DNA of 7,672 bases, from NCBI GenBank assembly GCA_945868935.1, contig CAMBNE010000039.1, positions 1-7,672 on the forward strand, written 5' to 3'. Source of the DNA: an uncultured Clostridia bacterium. GTDB lineage: Bacteria; Bacillota; Clostridia; Oscillospirales; Acutalibacteraceae. The position numbers and the translations under genes were made by a program. How positions within the stretch are numbered: position 1 is the first letter of the stretch; each line of letters begins with the position of its first letter. This document shows, piece by piece, positions 1 through 6,455 of the stretch. The notes beneath the pieces are model-generated. The model searched no databases, was not told where the DNA came from, and saw only the letters and a list, made by a program, of their open reading frames with translations.

Positions 1-18
1 AAATTTGATAACCACTGC

Positions 19-38
19 GGACACGGCACGCCGTGTCC
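19..38. repeat. Palindromic hairpin downstream of recG
   Basis: An 8-bp perfect stem (GGACACGG / CCGTGTCC) surrounds the tetranucleotide CACG. It lies 23 bases beyond the recG stop codon. On the recG-coding strand it is preceded by GTAGGGA, and no T-run follows, so it does not look like a standard intrinsic terminator. The form (GTAGGGA followed by a GC-rich palindrome) resembles short dispersed palindromic repeats seen in intergenic regions of Clostridia; that resemblance is from memory and was not checked. It could still stabilise the 3' end of the recG transcript. Confidence 0.6.
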
Positions 39-61
39 CTACGAAAAATCGGATATAGCGA

Positions 62-2107
62 TTAATTCAAAGTATTCTGTCCGCCACGCTCAAAGAGTCT
101 GTCAATTTCTGCTCTTAACAGCCTTAACTCATCACAGCGGATATCCTTGTACGTGAAAAGTATATAGTCGGCGATTTTCTGCGAAAGCTCAAGACTTTTT
201 GTGTCTGCAAAATCTGCTATCGTCATCTGCGGCAGACCGTGCTGGCGCTCTCCGAAAAAGTCGCCCGGTCCTCTCATTTTTAAGTCCTCGTCGGCAATTT
301 TAAAGCCGTCGTTCGTTGAGCAAAGAACTTCGAGTCTTGCCTTTGTAGTAGGAGTAGTCTTGTCGCTTACGAGAATACAGTAGGACTGAAACTCGCCTCT
401 GCCCACTCTGCCCCGAAGCTGATGAAGCTGAGAAAGTCCGAAACGCTCAGCGTTTTCAATGACGATTACCGACGCATTCGGAACGTCAACGCCTACTTCA
501 ATTACGGTGGTGGCTACAAGCAGTGAAAATTCGCCCGAGGCGAATTTTCCCATTACCTCGTCCTTTTCGTCGGACTTCATTTTGCCGTGTACTATTCCGA
601 CGGGAATGTCGGAAAATTCCTTTAGCATAAGCTCGGCGGCGTATTCCTCAGCTGATGCAACGTTGTCAAGCTCGCCCTCCTCAACAAGAGGACAAACAAT
701 ATACGCCTGTCTGCCCGAAGAAATTTCACTTCTGATAAAATTATATATGCGCTTGCGCTGTGACGCACTCATAAGTACTGTTTTTACGGGCTTTCGTGAG
801 GGCGGAAGCTCGTCGATTACCGAAATATCAAGGTCGCCGAAGATTATCAGACCGAGCGTTCTCGGAATCGGCGTTGCGCTCATTACAAGCAGGTGAGGAT
901 TTTCACCCTTGCCGAGCAGCTTTGCACGCTGAGCAACTCCGAAGCGGTGCTGTTCGTCAGTTACGGCAATACCGAGATTTTTGAACTCGGTTTTGTCGGT
1001 TATCAGTGCGTGAGTGCCGATTACAAGGTCGATTTCTCCGTCTGAAAGCTCTTGTCTTATTCGCTTTTTCTCCGACTCTTTAAGTGCACCTGTCAGCAAT
1101 GCTACTCTAATATCGGTGTTTTCAAAAAGCTTTTTAAAGGTTTCAAAGTGCTGATTTGCAAGGATTTCTGTAGGAGCCATAAAAGCCGCCTGAAAGCCGT
1201 TTTTTACAACTGTATAACATACAGACGCCGCAACAGCGGTTTTGCCCGAGCCTACGTCGCCCTGAACAAGCCTGTTCATTGCAGAGCTTTTTGCCAGCAT
1301 ATCGTTTACGCAGTCGGTAACTGCTCTTTTCTGCGCATTTGTAAGCGTAAACGGCAAAAGCGTTTCAAACTCCGAGGAAAAGCTCTTTTTAATTTTCACT
1401 CCGCTTTCGCCCCTGCTGTGCTCACGCAGGCTTCGCATACCGAGATTAAGCACGACAAGCTCCTCGGTAACAAGGCGTTTGCGTGCCTTTTCAAGACGCT
1501 CTCGGTTTTTAGGAAAATGTATATCGTTTAAAGCCTGCTTTAAATCGCACAAATCAAAAATATCCCTGACCTGCTGAGGCAGAGGGTCGTTGACTGTTTT
1601 CGGCAAAAGCGAAAGCGCCTGTTTTACTGCATTTGAAATTGTCTTGCTGACAAGTCCTGCTGTCCGGCGGTAAACGGGGTGAATTTTTGCTCCTTCGCTT
1701 GCAAGCGAAAAAGTGGGAGCAATCATCTGTGCCCCGTAGGTGTCGGCAGTTATTCTTCCGTAAAAGAAATATTCTTCTCCGCCCTTAAGCATAGAGCTTA
1801 TGTATCTGTTATTAAAAAAGACAATCTGCAAGGAGCCTGAGTCGTCGTACACCATACCCTTTGAGATAATCCGACCTCCGCTGATTCGGGAGTCGGAAAT
1901 CGGCGTGGCAAGCACAGCCTTGATACAGCACATACTTCCGTACTGCAAGTCTGATATTTTCTCAACGGTACTCCAGTCCTCGTAGGCACGAGGATAGAAA
2001 TTGAGCAGACTGCCGACGCTGTTAATTCCGAGCTTTGCAAAAAGTTCGGCACGCTTTGCACCTATTCCGTTTAAATTTGAAATCGGCATTTTATAAAGTG
2101 AAGCCAT
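62..2107 (-). CDS. recG: ATP-dependent DNA helicase RecG
   Basis: Superfamily 2 helicase that binds branched DNA and drives fork reversal and Holliday junction processing during replication restart and recombination. With the start chosen here the protein has 681 residues, the normal length for Gram-positive RecG. The N-terminal part (about 1-150) is the wedge/OB region that grips the junction. The helicase core shows Walker A GDVGSGKT (283-290), the DEQH box (384-387), SATPIPRT (410-417), TTVIEVGVDVPNAS (533-546) and QLRGRVGR (563-570). The C-terminal RGPGDFFG is also typical. An in-frame ATG lies 8 codons upstream (2129-2131), but it has no Shine-Dalgarno sequence and sits against the stem-loop and T-run. 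The ATG at 2105-2107 has AGG seven bases upstream and is preferred. It follows fakA, as in B. subtilis, where two serine dehydratase genes lie between them; those are absent here. Intact and confidently identified. Confidence 0.97.
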   Translation of the reverse strand: MASLYKMPISNLNGIGAKRAELFAKLGINSVGSLLNFYPRAYEDWSTVEKISDLQYGSMCCIKAVLATPISDSRISGGRIISKGMVYDDSGSLQIVFFNNRYISSMLKGGEEYFFYGRITADTYGAQMIAPTFSLASEGAKIHPVYRRTAGLVSKTISNAVKQALSLLPKTVNDPLPQQVRDIFDLCDLKQALNDIHFPKNRERLEKARKRLVTEELVVLNLGMRSLREHSRGESGVKIKKSFSSEFETLLPFTLTNAQKRAVTDCVNDMLAKSSAMNRLVQGDVGSGKTAVAASVCYTVVKNGFQAAFMAPTEILANQHFETFKKLFENTDIRVALLTGALKESEKKRIRQELSDGEIDLVIGTHALITDKTEFKNLGIAVTDEQHRFGVAQRAKLLGKGENPHLLVMSATPIPRTLGLIIFGDLDISVIDELPPSRKPVKTVLMSASQRKRIYNFIRSEISSGRQAYIVCPLVEEGELDNVASAEEYAAELMLKEFSDIPVGIVHGKMKSDEKDEVMGKFASGEFSLLVATTVIEVGVDVPNASVIVIENAERFGLSQLHQLRGRVGRGEFQSYCILVSDKTTPTTKARLEVLCSTNDGFKIADEDLKMRGPGDFFGERQHGLPQMTIADFADTKSLELSQKIADYILFTYKDIRCDELRLLRAEIDRLFERGGQNTLN

Positions 2108-2123
2108 ATATATACCTGTAGTT

Positions 2124-2155
2124 AAAAACATAGGGCATGACGCAATATCATGCCC
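2124..2155 (-). terminator. Terminator-like stem-loop between fakA and recG
   Basis: On the minus strand an 8-bp perfect stem (GGGCATGA / TCATGCCC, loop of 7) is followed by TATG and then five T residues (plus-strand A-run 2124-2128). It starts 12 bases after the fakA stop and ends just before the recG ribosome binding site. The 4-base gap before the T-run and its short length suggest a leaky terminator or attenuator. I see no separate recG promoter after it, so recG probably depends on read-through. Confidence 0.55.
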
Positions 2156-2167
2156 CTGATTAATTAA

Positions 2168-3808
2168 TTATTCAACGCTTAAAATAAAGTAGTAAACAGG
2201 CTGGTCGCCCTTGACAAGCGAAATGTCGGTGCGTGAGCCGAACTTGTCACGAAGCTCCTCATACGCAGTGTTTGCGTCCTCTTCGCTTACGTCCTCTCCG
2301 TAGATAAGGGTGATAAACGAGGTGTCACGGTTTACCATATTCTTAGCAAGCTTGATAAGAGCCTTTACAGCGCTCTTTTCGGTAATTGTGAGCTTGCCGT
2401 TTTCAAGAGCGATAATGTCGCCCTCTTTGATTTTCTTTCCGCCGAATTCACTGCTTCGTGCGGCAAAGGTTACAAGTCCTGTGCCTACGTTCTGTGCTGA
2501 ATCCATCATAAGCTGCGCGTTGCTTTCAGCCGAAATTTCGGGGTCAAAATTGAGCATAGCCGTCATTCCCTGCGGAATTGTGCGTGTAGGAACGATTACA
2601 ACATTTCTGTCGGTTACCATAGGAACAGTCTGCTCAGCCGCAAGGACGATGTTTTTGTTGTTCGGGAGAACGATTACGTTTTTTGCAGGAGTAGCCATTA
2701 CAGCCTCATAAATATCGTCGGTGCTGGGATTCATACTCTGACCGCCCGAAACAACGTTTGTACAGCCTAAGTCCTTGAAAAGCTCCTTTAAGCCTTCGCC
2801 TGCCGCAACAGCCACAATGCCTATATAGTCAACAGGCTCGGCGGGGGTGAATACCTCTTTTTCAGCCTTCTTTGATTTCTTGACATTTTTATGCTGTTCC
2901 TTCATATTCTCAACCTTTGTGGTGAGAAGCTGACCGAATTCAAGTCCCTTTGTAAGTGCATCACCAGGCTGTTCGGTGTGAACGTGTACCTTGATAATTT
3001 CCTCATCGCTTACAACAACTACGCAGTCGCCGATTGTTTCAAGGTAGTCACGAAGAAGCTGAGGGTCGGTTTCCTCCTCAGTGTTTCTGCCGACGATAAA
3101 CTCTGTGCAGTAGGTGAAGTTGATATCCTCGTCAAATTCAGCCGCCGCACTGTCAAAGGTATCAACAGTCACCTCGACAGAATCATCGTATTCAACAACA
3201 ACGCCGTCCTTGATTACGGAAAGCATACCTTCAAAGATTACGCAGAGTCCCTTGCCGCCTGCGTCAACAACGCCTGCCTTTTTAAGAACGGGAAGAAGCT
3301 CGGGAGTAATTGCAAGCGCCTCGTTAGCCTTGTCGCAGATTGCCTGCCATACAAACACTGCACTGCTGTCCTCTTTTGCAGCCTCAACGCCTGCCTCGTA
3401 AGCCATTCTTGCAACGGTGAGGATTGTTCCCTCTGTCGGCTTCATAACAGCCTTGTATGCGGCGTCAACGCCGATTCCGAGAGCCGCCGCAAGATTTTTG
3501 CCGTTTACCTCTTCCATATCCTTAAGACCCTGTGCAAAGCCTCTGAAGATAAGAGAAGTAATAACGCCCGAGTTGCCTCTTGCGCCCCTGAGCATTGCAG
3601 AGGCTACAATTTTTGCCGCTTCTCCTGCGCTTGTGCCGTCGTACTCCTCAAGAGCCTTTGCCGCTGACATAACTGTCATTGACATATTTGTACCCGTATC
3701 TCCGTCGGGAACAGGAAATATGTTTAGGTCATTAATGCTGTTTTTCTGACGGCTGATGTTGTTTGCGCCCGAAATGACAGCCTGTTTTAAAATTTCTCCG
3801 TTAATCAT
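2168..3808 (-). CDS. fakA: Fatty acid kinase FakA / DAK2-domain YloV family protein
   Basis: ATP-dependent kinase subunit that phosphorylates fatty acids bound to FakB (DegV-family) carriers, giving acyl-phosphate for phospholipid synthesis. At 546 residues it matches the family (about 550). The N-terminal DAK2 kinase domain (about 1-200) has the Mg-ATP motif PVPDGDTGTNM (32-42), RGARGNSG (74-81) and KAGVVDAGGKGL (177-188). The middle domain has YCTEF (C234) and VHVHTEQPG (H275, H277), matching the Cys/His set of the family. A lysine-rich linker (about 303-317) leads to the C-terminal domain. The ATG at 3806-3808 has AGGA nine bases upstream. A strong sigma-A promoter lies just ahead, so the gene can be expressed apart from ymdB. 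The neighbour yloU (Asp23 family), common upstream of this gene in Firmicutes, is missing, and no FakB is in the window. The kinase role is inferred from the family. Confidence 0.93.
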   Translation of the reverse strand: MINGEILKQAVISGANNISRQKNSINDLNIFPVPDGDTGTNMSMTVMSAAKALEEYDGTSAGEAAKIVASAMLRGARGNSGVITSLIFRGFAQGLKDMEEVNGKNLAAALGIGVDAAYKAVMKPTEGTILTVARMAYEAGVEAAKEDSSAVFVWQAICDKANEALAITPELLPVLKKAGVVDAGGKGLCVIFEGMLSVIKDGVVVEYDDSVEVTVDTFDSAAAEFDEDINFTYCTEFIVGRNTEEETDPQLLRDYLETIGDCVVVVSDEEIIKVHVHTEQPGDALTKGLEFGQLLTTKVENMKEQHKNVKKSKKAEKEVFTPAEPVDYIGIVAVAAGEGLKELFKDLGCTNVVSGGQSMNPSTDDIYEAVMATPAKNVIVLPNNKNIVLAAEQTVPMVTDRNVVIVPTRTIPQGMTAMLNFDPEISAESNAQLMMDSAQNVGTGLVTFAARSSEFGGKKIKEGDIIALENGKLTITEKSAVKALIKLAKNMVNRDTSFITLIYGEDVSEEDANTAYEELRDKFGSRTDISLVKGDQPVYYFILSVE

Positions 3809-3859
3809 AATAGCACATCCTTTTTAATGTACAGACTTTTTTACACAATAGTTGATTAT

Positions 3860-3888
3860 ATTATAACGTCTTTAACCTTTTTTTGCAA
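3860..3888 (-). promoter_or_regulatory. Sigma-A type promoter for fakA
   Basis: On the minus strand a -35 box TTGCAA (3883-3888) and a perfect -10 box TATAAT (3860-3865) are separated by exactly 17 bases. Transcription would begin near 3853, giving a leader of about 45 bases before the fakA ATG. It lies in the 112-base gap between ymdB and fakA and splits the minus-strand genes into at least two transcription units. Confidence 0.75.
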
Positions 3889-3920
3889 TAGAAAAAACAA
3901 CCAATTATTGTCATAATTAC

Positions 3921-4694
3921 TCATTCTATGCGCAAAGATTCAGAATTTGTGCACAAACCCGTCTTTTCATCCACATCAAATATTGCACATTCCATTTTGC
4001 AGTCGCCGCTTGCAAGGTCAAAACGTGCAGGGAGCTTTGTTTTGAGCTTTTCAATGATGATTTCGGTTTTGACGCCGAGCACCGAATGAATTGTGCCTGT
4101 CATTCCGACGTCGGTAATGTACCCCGTTCCATTCGGAAGTATCTGACAGTCCGAGGTCTGAACGTGCGTGTGCGTTCCGAAAACCACAGACGCTCTGCCG
4201 TCAAGATAATAGCCCATTGCACGCTTTTCACTTGTCGTTTCGGCGTGGAAGTCAACAATCTTTATTCTGCCCTCTGCCTTTTCAAGCATTTTGTCAACCG
4301 TTTCAAAGGCGCAGTTGAGGTTGTTGTCCATACACATATTGCCCATTACGTTGATGACGGAGATTATCCGCCTGCCCGTATCAATATTGAGTATGCCCGT
4401 TCCGGGCGTTGTTTTTTCGGGAAAATTTGCAGGACGTGCAATAAACGGACTTTCGTCAATATATTCAAAGGCTTCCTTCCTGCGGAATGTGTGGTTGCCG
4501 AGCGTAATTGCGTCAACTCCGCTGTCAAAAAGGAACTTTGCCGAGGTTGGAGTTATTCCGTTGCCGTCAGCGGAATTTTCACCGTTGCAGACTACAAAGT
4601 CAATCGCTTTTATTTTTTTGATTGTCGGCAGTTTACTGCGCAGGAAGTTACAGCCGACACTTCCTACAACGTCGCCTATACAAAGTATTCTCAT
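3921..4694 (-). CDS. ymdB: YmdB family metallophosphoesterase (cyclic-nucleotide phosphodiesterase type)
   Basis: Binuclear-metal phosphodiesterase of the TIGR00282/YmdB family. The B. subtilis protein hydrolyses cyclic nucleotides in vitro and affects biofilm formation and late adaptive gene expression; the substrate in this organism is unknown. The 257-residue length fits the family (about 260). The metal and catalytic residues are all visible: D8 in GDVVGSVG, E39 and N40 in NGENSADG, N67 and H68 in LGNHTF, H150 in DFHAE, and H175 and H177 in GTHTHVQTSD. There is no signal peptide or membrane segment, so it should be cytoplasmic. The ATG has AGGA nine bases upstream. It lies 56 bases after yqfD on the same strand and may be read from the sporulation unit. 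In B. subtilis it instead sits near rny and spoVS. Confidence 0.93.
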   Translation of the reverse strand: MRILCIGDVVGSVGCNFLRSKLPTIKKIKAIDFVVCNGENSADGNGITPTSAKFLFDSGVDAITLGNHTFRRKEAFEYIDESPFIARPANFPEKTTPGTGILNIDTGRRIISVINVMGNMCMDNNLNCAFETVDKMLEKAEGRIKIVDFHAETTSEKRAMGYYLDGRASVVFGTHTHVQTSDCQILPNGTGYITDVGMTGTIHSVLGVKTEIIIEKLKTKLPARFDLASGDCKMECAIFDVDEKTGLCTNSESLRIE

Positions 4695-4714
4695 AATATC
4701 AAATCCTGAATTGC

Positions 4715-4733
4715 AAAATATTTATAATATTTT
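4715..4733. repeat. A/T-only palindrome in the yqfD-ymdB gap
   Basis: AAAATATT and AATATTTT form a perfect 8-bp inverted repeat around TAT in the 56-base intergenic gap. It is made entirely of A and T and is not followed by a T-run in the direction of transcription, so it is not a convincing terminator. It may be a weak RNA hairpin ahead of the ymdB ribosome binding site, or simply AT-rich spacer sequence. Confidence 0.4.
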
Positions 4734-4750
4734 ATTTTACCATATATTAT

Positions 4751-5929
4751 TTAATCTGTCACGCTGAAATCTTCGCTGTACGCAATATTTTCGTTAAAAA
4801 TATAATCGGTTTCACAATGAAATTCATCACCTGTTTTATTTATATTTATTTTTCGGCTGACAACCTTGCTTTTCGGTTTTTCAAACGCTTCGTAAAGCAG
4901 TAAATCATTTATAAATATTTTTTCCGCATCGGATTTTGCGAGCTTCTTTTCAACGCTTTTAAGGTCTGACTGCGTGCTTGTTTTTAACCCCAGCGGAAGC
5001 ACGACATCGTTACAGATTACATTCTGCGAGGTTTCGCTGAAAACAGATTTTTCATATGATGAAAACGACATACTGCACGGAAATTCAAGCCAGAGCAAAA
5101 ACACCCTGTTGCGTTCGGTTTTTTCACTGCTTAAAAAAGTGTATTCATACTCACTTTTTATTGACGAGTCTTTTTTGTAAACAACGTCGGCAAAAACCTC
5201 GGCATTTGCACGCACGTATTGTAGGGTGTTCATTTTCGTTTCAATTATACCGCTGACAAGCAAATCGCCCTTTGCAACGCCGCTGCCTTTCTTTACCTGA
5301 ACATTGCCCTTTTTGACTTTTATGTCCGTTATTACACCGTCACATTTTGCCTTTACATTGCAGGGAGTTGCGCTTGAATCAATCTTTGGTTTCTGAGCCT
5401 TTTCCTTGATTTCAATTGAGGCAATGTTGCCCGTAAGATTTACGCTCATCCAGCCGATTTCGTCAATTTCAAGCATTGTGTCACGCTCAATTTTCTGAAC
5501 GTCAAGGTTGTTTTTATAGCCGCCTGTTTTCACGCCGTTTTCAGACAACACCTGCTTGATTTTTGTTTCGCTGACAGTCTGCGCTCCCGTAACGCTGACT
5601 GACCAGATAAAATTTGACAGCACGATAATAAGAATTATTCCTGCGGCTGCGCCTATCGGAATTCCTATTCTCGGCTTGTATTTGTTTACAAAAAACGGCA
5701 GTCCGTGCTTTGCATTTATCCTTGTTTTTACTCCCGATTTTTTTGCGGCAAGGCGTATTTTTCGGTAGTCGCTTATGTACATTGATGCGTTAATTGAGTG
5801 CTTTGAGGGCTTTGCATTCCAGAGGTTGATTCCGTAGCGTGAAGTGATATTCAGAAAACGCTCAGGGAACTTTCCGCTTGCGGTAAAGTCAACGTATCCT
5901 CTGAAAAATCTGATAAGCTGTACTAACAC
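4751..5929 (-). CDS. yqfD: Sporulation protein YqfD
   Basis: Membrane-anchored sporulation protein of the YqfD family, expressed in the mother cell under sigma-E in B. subtilis; its exact biochemical role is not established. The 392 residues match the family (about 400). The N-terminal part (1-85) is basic and cytoplasmic in appearance. One strong membrane segment runs at about 88-110 and includes GIILIIVLSNFIW. After it comes a POTRA/FtsQ-like stretch (about 111-177; VTGAQTVSETKIKQVL, then NLTGNIASIEIKEK). A barrel-sandwich-like segment follows (about 194-228; CDGVITDIKVKKG, KKGSGVAKGDLLVSG), typical of the family. The start is GTG at 5927-5929. The ribosome binding site GAGGTGA (5934-5940) is near perfect and overlaps the yqfC stop codon, so translation is probably coupled. 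In B. subtilis phoH follows yqfCD; here ymdB does. Confidence 0.93.
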   Translation of the reverse strand: MLVQLIRFFRGYVDFTASGKFPERFLNITSRYGINLWNAKPSKHSINASMYISDYRKIRLAAKKSGVKTRINAKHGLPFFVNKYKPRIGIPIGAAAGIILIIVLSNFIWSVSVTGAQTVSETKIKQVLSENGVKTGGYKNNLDVQKIERDTMLEIDEIGWMSVNLTGNIASIEIKEKAQKPKIDSSATPCNVKAKCDGVITDIKVKKGNVQVKKGSGVAKGDLLVSGIIETKMNTLQYVRANAEVFADVVYKKDSSIKSEYEYTFLSSEKTERNRVFLLWLEFPCSMSFSSYEKSVFSETSQNVICNDVVLPLGLKTSTQSDLKSVEKKLAKSDAEKIFINDLLLYEAFEKPKSKVVSRKININKTGDEFHCETDYIFNENIAYSEDFSVTD

Positions 5930-5938
5930 AAAATCACC

Positions 5939-6208
5939 TCAGCAAAGAAACTCAATTTGTGTGACGAAACCCTCAATCTCAACGCACGAGCAGGAAATGC
6001 ACCTCACGCACAAGCCTCTGCCGCAGAATGAAACGACCATTTTGTTTGTATTAATCTTTATGTTGTCGCTCTCGTAAAGCAGAATTCCCGTTGAGCCTTC
6101 AAGCGTAATGCGCCTGTTGCCGAGCATTTCTATCGTGGGCATTCCGCCCATATCAAGACCGAAAGGTGCATAACCGCCGAGGTTATGTTTATCCTTGTTC
6201 TTCTGCAA
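5939..6208 (-). CDS. yqfC: Sporulation protein YqfC (YabP/YqfC family)
   Basis: Small protein of the YabP/YqfC family, paired with YqfD and sigma-E controlled in B. subtilis; its mechanism is unknown. With the start chosen here it has 89 residues. The family pattern is visible: MPTIEMLGNRRITLEG (23-38), GILLYESDNIKI (41-52) and a final GFVTQIEFL (80-88), the GRI-x-IEF region. The start is TTG at 6206-6208, because a GGGAGAG Shine-Dalgarno lies six bases upstream. The longer reading from GTG at 6221-6223 has no ribosome binding site and would put that GGGAGAG inside the gene. The oddity is a cluster of cysteines (C62, C67, C70, C73, C75, then C89) where relatives usually have a plain beta strand. 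It is followed 9 bases later by yqfD. Upstream it is only 33 bases from the hairpin element. Confidence 0.88.
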   Translation of the reverse strand: MQKNKDKHNLGGYAPFGLDMGGMPTIEMLGNRRITLEGSTGILLYESDNIKINTNKMVVSFCGRGLCVRCISCSCVEIEGFVTQIEFLC

Positions 6209-6214
6209 AAAAAT

Positions 6215-6221
6215 CTCTCCC
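6215..6221 (-). promoter_or_regulatory. Ribosome binding site that sets the yqfC start
   Basis: The minus strand reads GGGAGAG, then six bases, then TTG. This matches the 16S anti-Shine-Dalgarno well and marks the TTG at 6206-6208 as the start rather than the GTG at 6221-6223, which it overlaps. Confidence 0.75.
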
Positions 6222-6228
6222 ACAAAAT

Positions 6229-6257
6229 TTTATATCATTTAGGAAGCACTGACTAAA
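6229..6257 (-). promoter_or_regulatory. Possible yqfC promoter spanning the element edge
   Basis: On the minus strand TATAAA (6229-6234) is a fair -10 box. Seventeen bases upstream is TTTAGT (6252-6257), a poor -35 box (3 of 6) inside the element's terminal inverted repeat. No clear sigma-E pair is seen. The predicted start of transcription falls almost on the ribosome binding site, which would give a very short leader. This is a weak candidate; the real promoter may lie inside the element. Confidence 0.25.
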
Positions 6258-6410
6258 TCGTTTGTGCATATTGCGCAGTCAGATTTTTCGTCAGATTGTT
6301 CAGAATTTTGTGCGCAGGCTGACGCCTGTGTACGGAATTTTGGGCAATATGGCGGAAAATATGCAAGCAAGATGTGCAAACAGCTTTTGCGTGATTTATT
6401 CAGTGGTTCC
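6242..6410. mobile_element. MITE-like element forming one long hairpin
   Basis: A 169-bp non-coding element between the divergent yqfC and ylbJ. The ends are inverted repeats: with one flanking base each side, AGGAAGCACTGACTAAATC (6241-6259) matches the reverse complement of 6393-6411 at 17 of 19 positions. TTA occurs at both junctions (6239-6241 and 6411-6413), consistent with a 3-bp target duplication. The inverted repeat goes on inward. Positions 6260-6274 pair with 6367-6381 (14 of 15) and 6283-6319 with 6324-6360 (36 of 37), with loop TGAC at 6320-6323. Eleven unpaired bases (6382-6392) lie on the right arm, and a small internal loop lies near 6275-6282/6361-6366. No transposase is present, so it would be a passive element moved in trans. 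The 3-bp TNA-type duplication would suit some IS5-family groups, but the parent element is not identified. Confidence 0.8.
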
Positions 6411-6411
6411 T

Positions 6412-6440
6412 TAATTTTTATGCAAATTCAATCATATATA
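6412..6440 (+). promoter_or_regulatory. Possible sigma-E-like promoter for ylbJ
   Basis: TAATTTT (6412-6418) fits the B. subtilis sigma-E -35 pattern KMATATT at 6 of 7 positions. Fourteen bases later CATATATA (6433-6440) fits the -10 pattern CATACAHT at 6 of 8. The placement suits the known sigma-E control of ylbJ, and the -35 box touches the right end of the hairpin element. Against it, the sequence is AT-rich and the start of transcription would fall on the ribosome binding site. Confidence 0.3.
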
Positions 6441-6445
6441 TTAGT

Positions 6446-6450
6446 GGTGA
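6446..6450 (+). promoter_or_regulatory. Ribosome binding site that sets the ylbJ start
   Basis: GGTGA lies five bases before the ATG at 6456-6458. The open frame continues upstream to a GTG at 6264, but that part is read through the hairpin element and has no Shine-Dalgarno sequence, so this site fixes the start at 6456. Confidence 0.65.
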
Positions 6451-6455
6451 TTGAT

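Noticed and set aside
11..17. Similarity of AACCACTG near the left edge to the hairpin element's terminal repeat
   Set aside because: Only eight bases match and the sequence diverges at once on both sides, so it is not evidence of a second copy.
1052..1531. 159-codon open frame opposite recG
   Set aside because: It is antisense to the recG helicase core, with no ribosome binding site or domain.
2891..3667. 258-codon open frame on the plus strand opposite fakA
   Set aside because: It is antisense to a clear fakA reading frame and its translation shows no recognisable domain; it is a by-product of codon use in the true gene.
3892..3918. Possible terminator after ymdB (AATTAT/ATAATT stem followed by a T6 run on the minus strand)
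   Set aside because: The stem is six A/T pairs only and five bases separate it from the T-run, so it is too weak to call, although a terminator would make sense ahead of the fakA promoter.
4086..4709. 207-codon open frame opposite ymdB
   Set aside because: It lies antisense to a gene with every catalytic residue in place, and its translation is rich in Cys and Arg with no family resemblance.
6264..6455. N-terminal extension of YlbJ by 64 codons from a GTG
   Set aside because: The frame is open but runs through the hairpin element, has no ribosome binding site, and adds a non-membrane Cys/Gln-rich segment not expected in YlbJ. The ATG at 6456 has GGTGA at the right distance.
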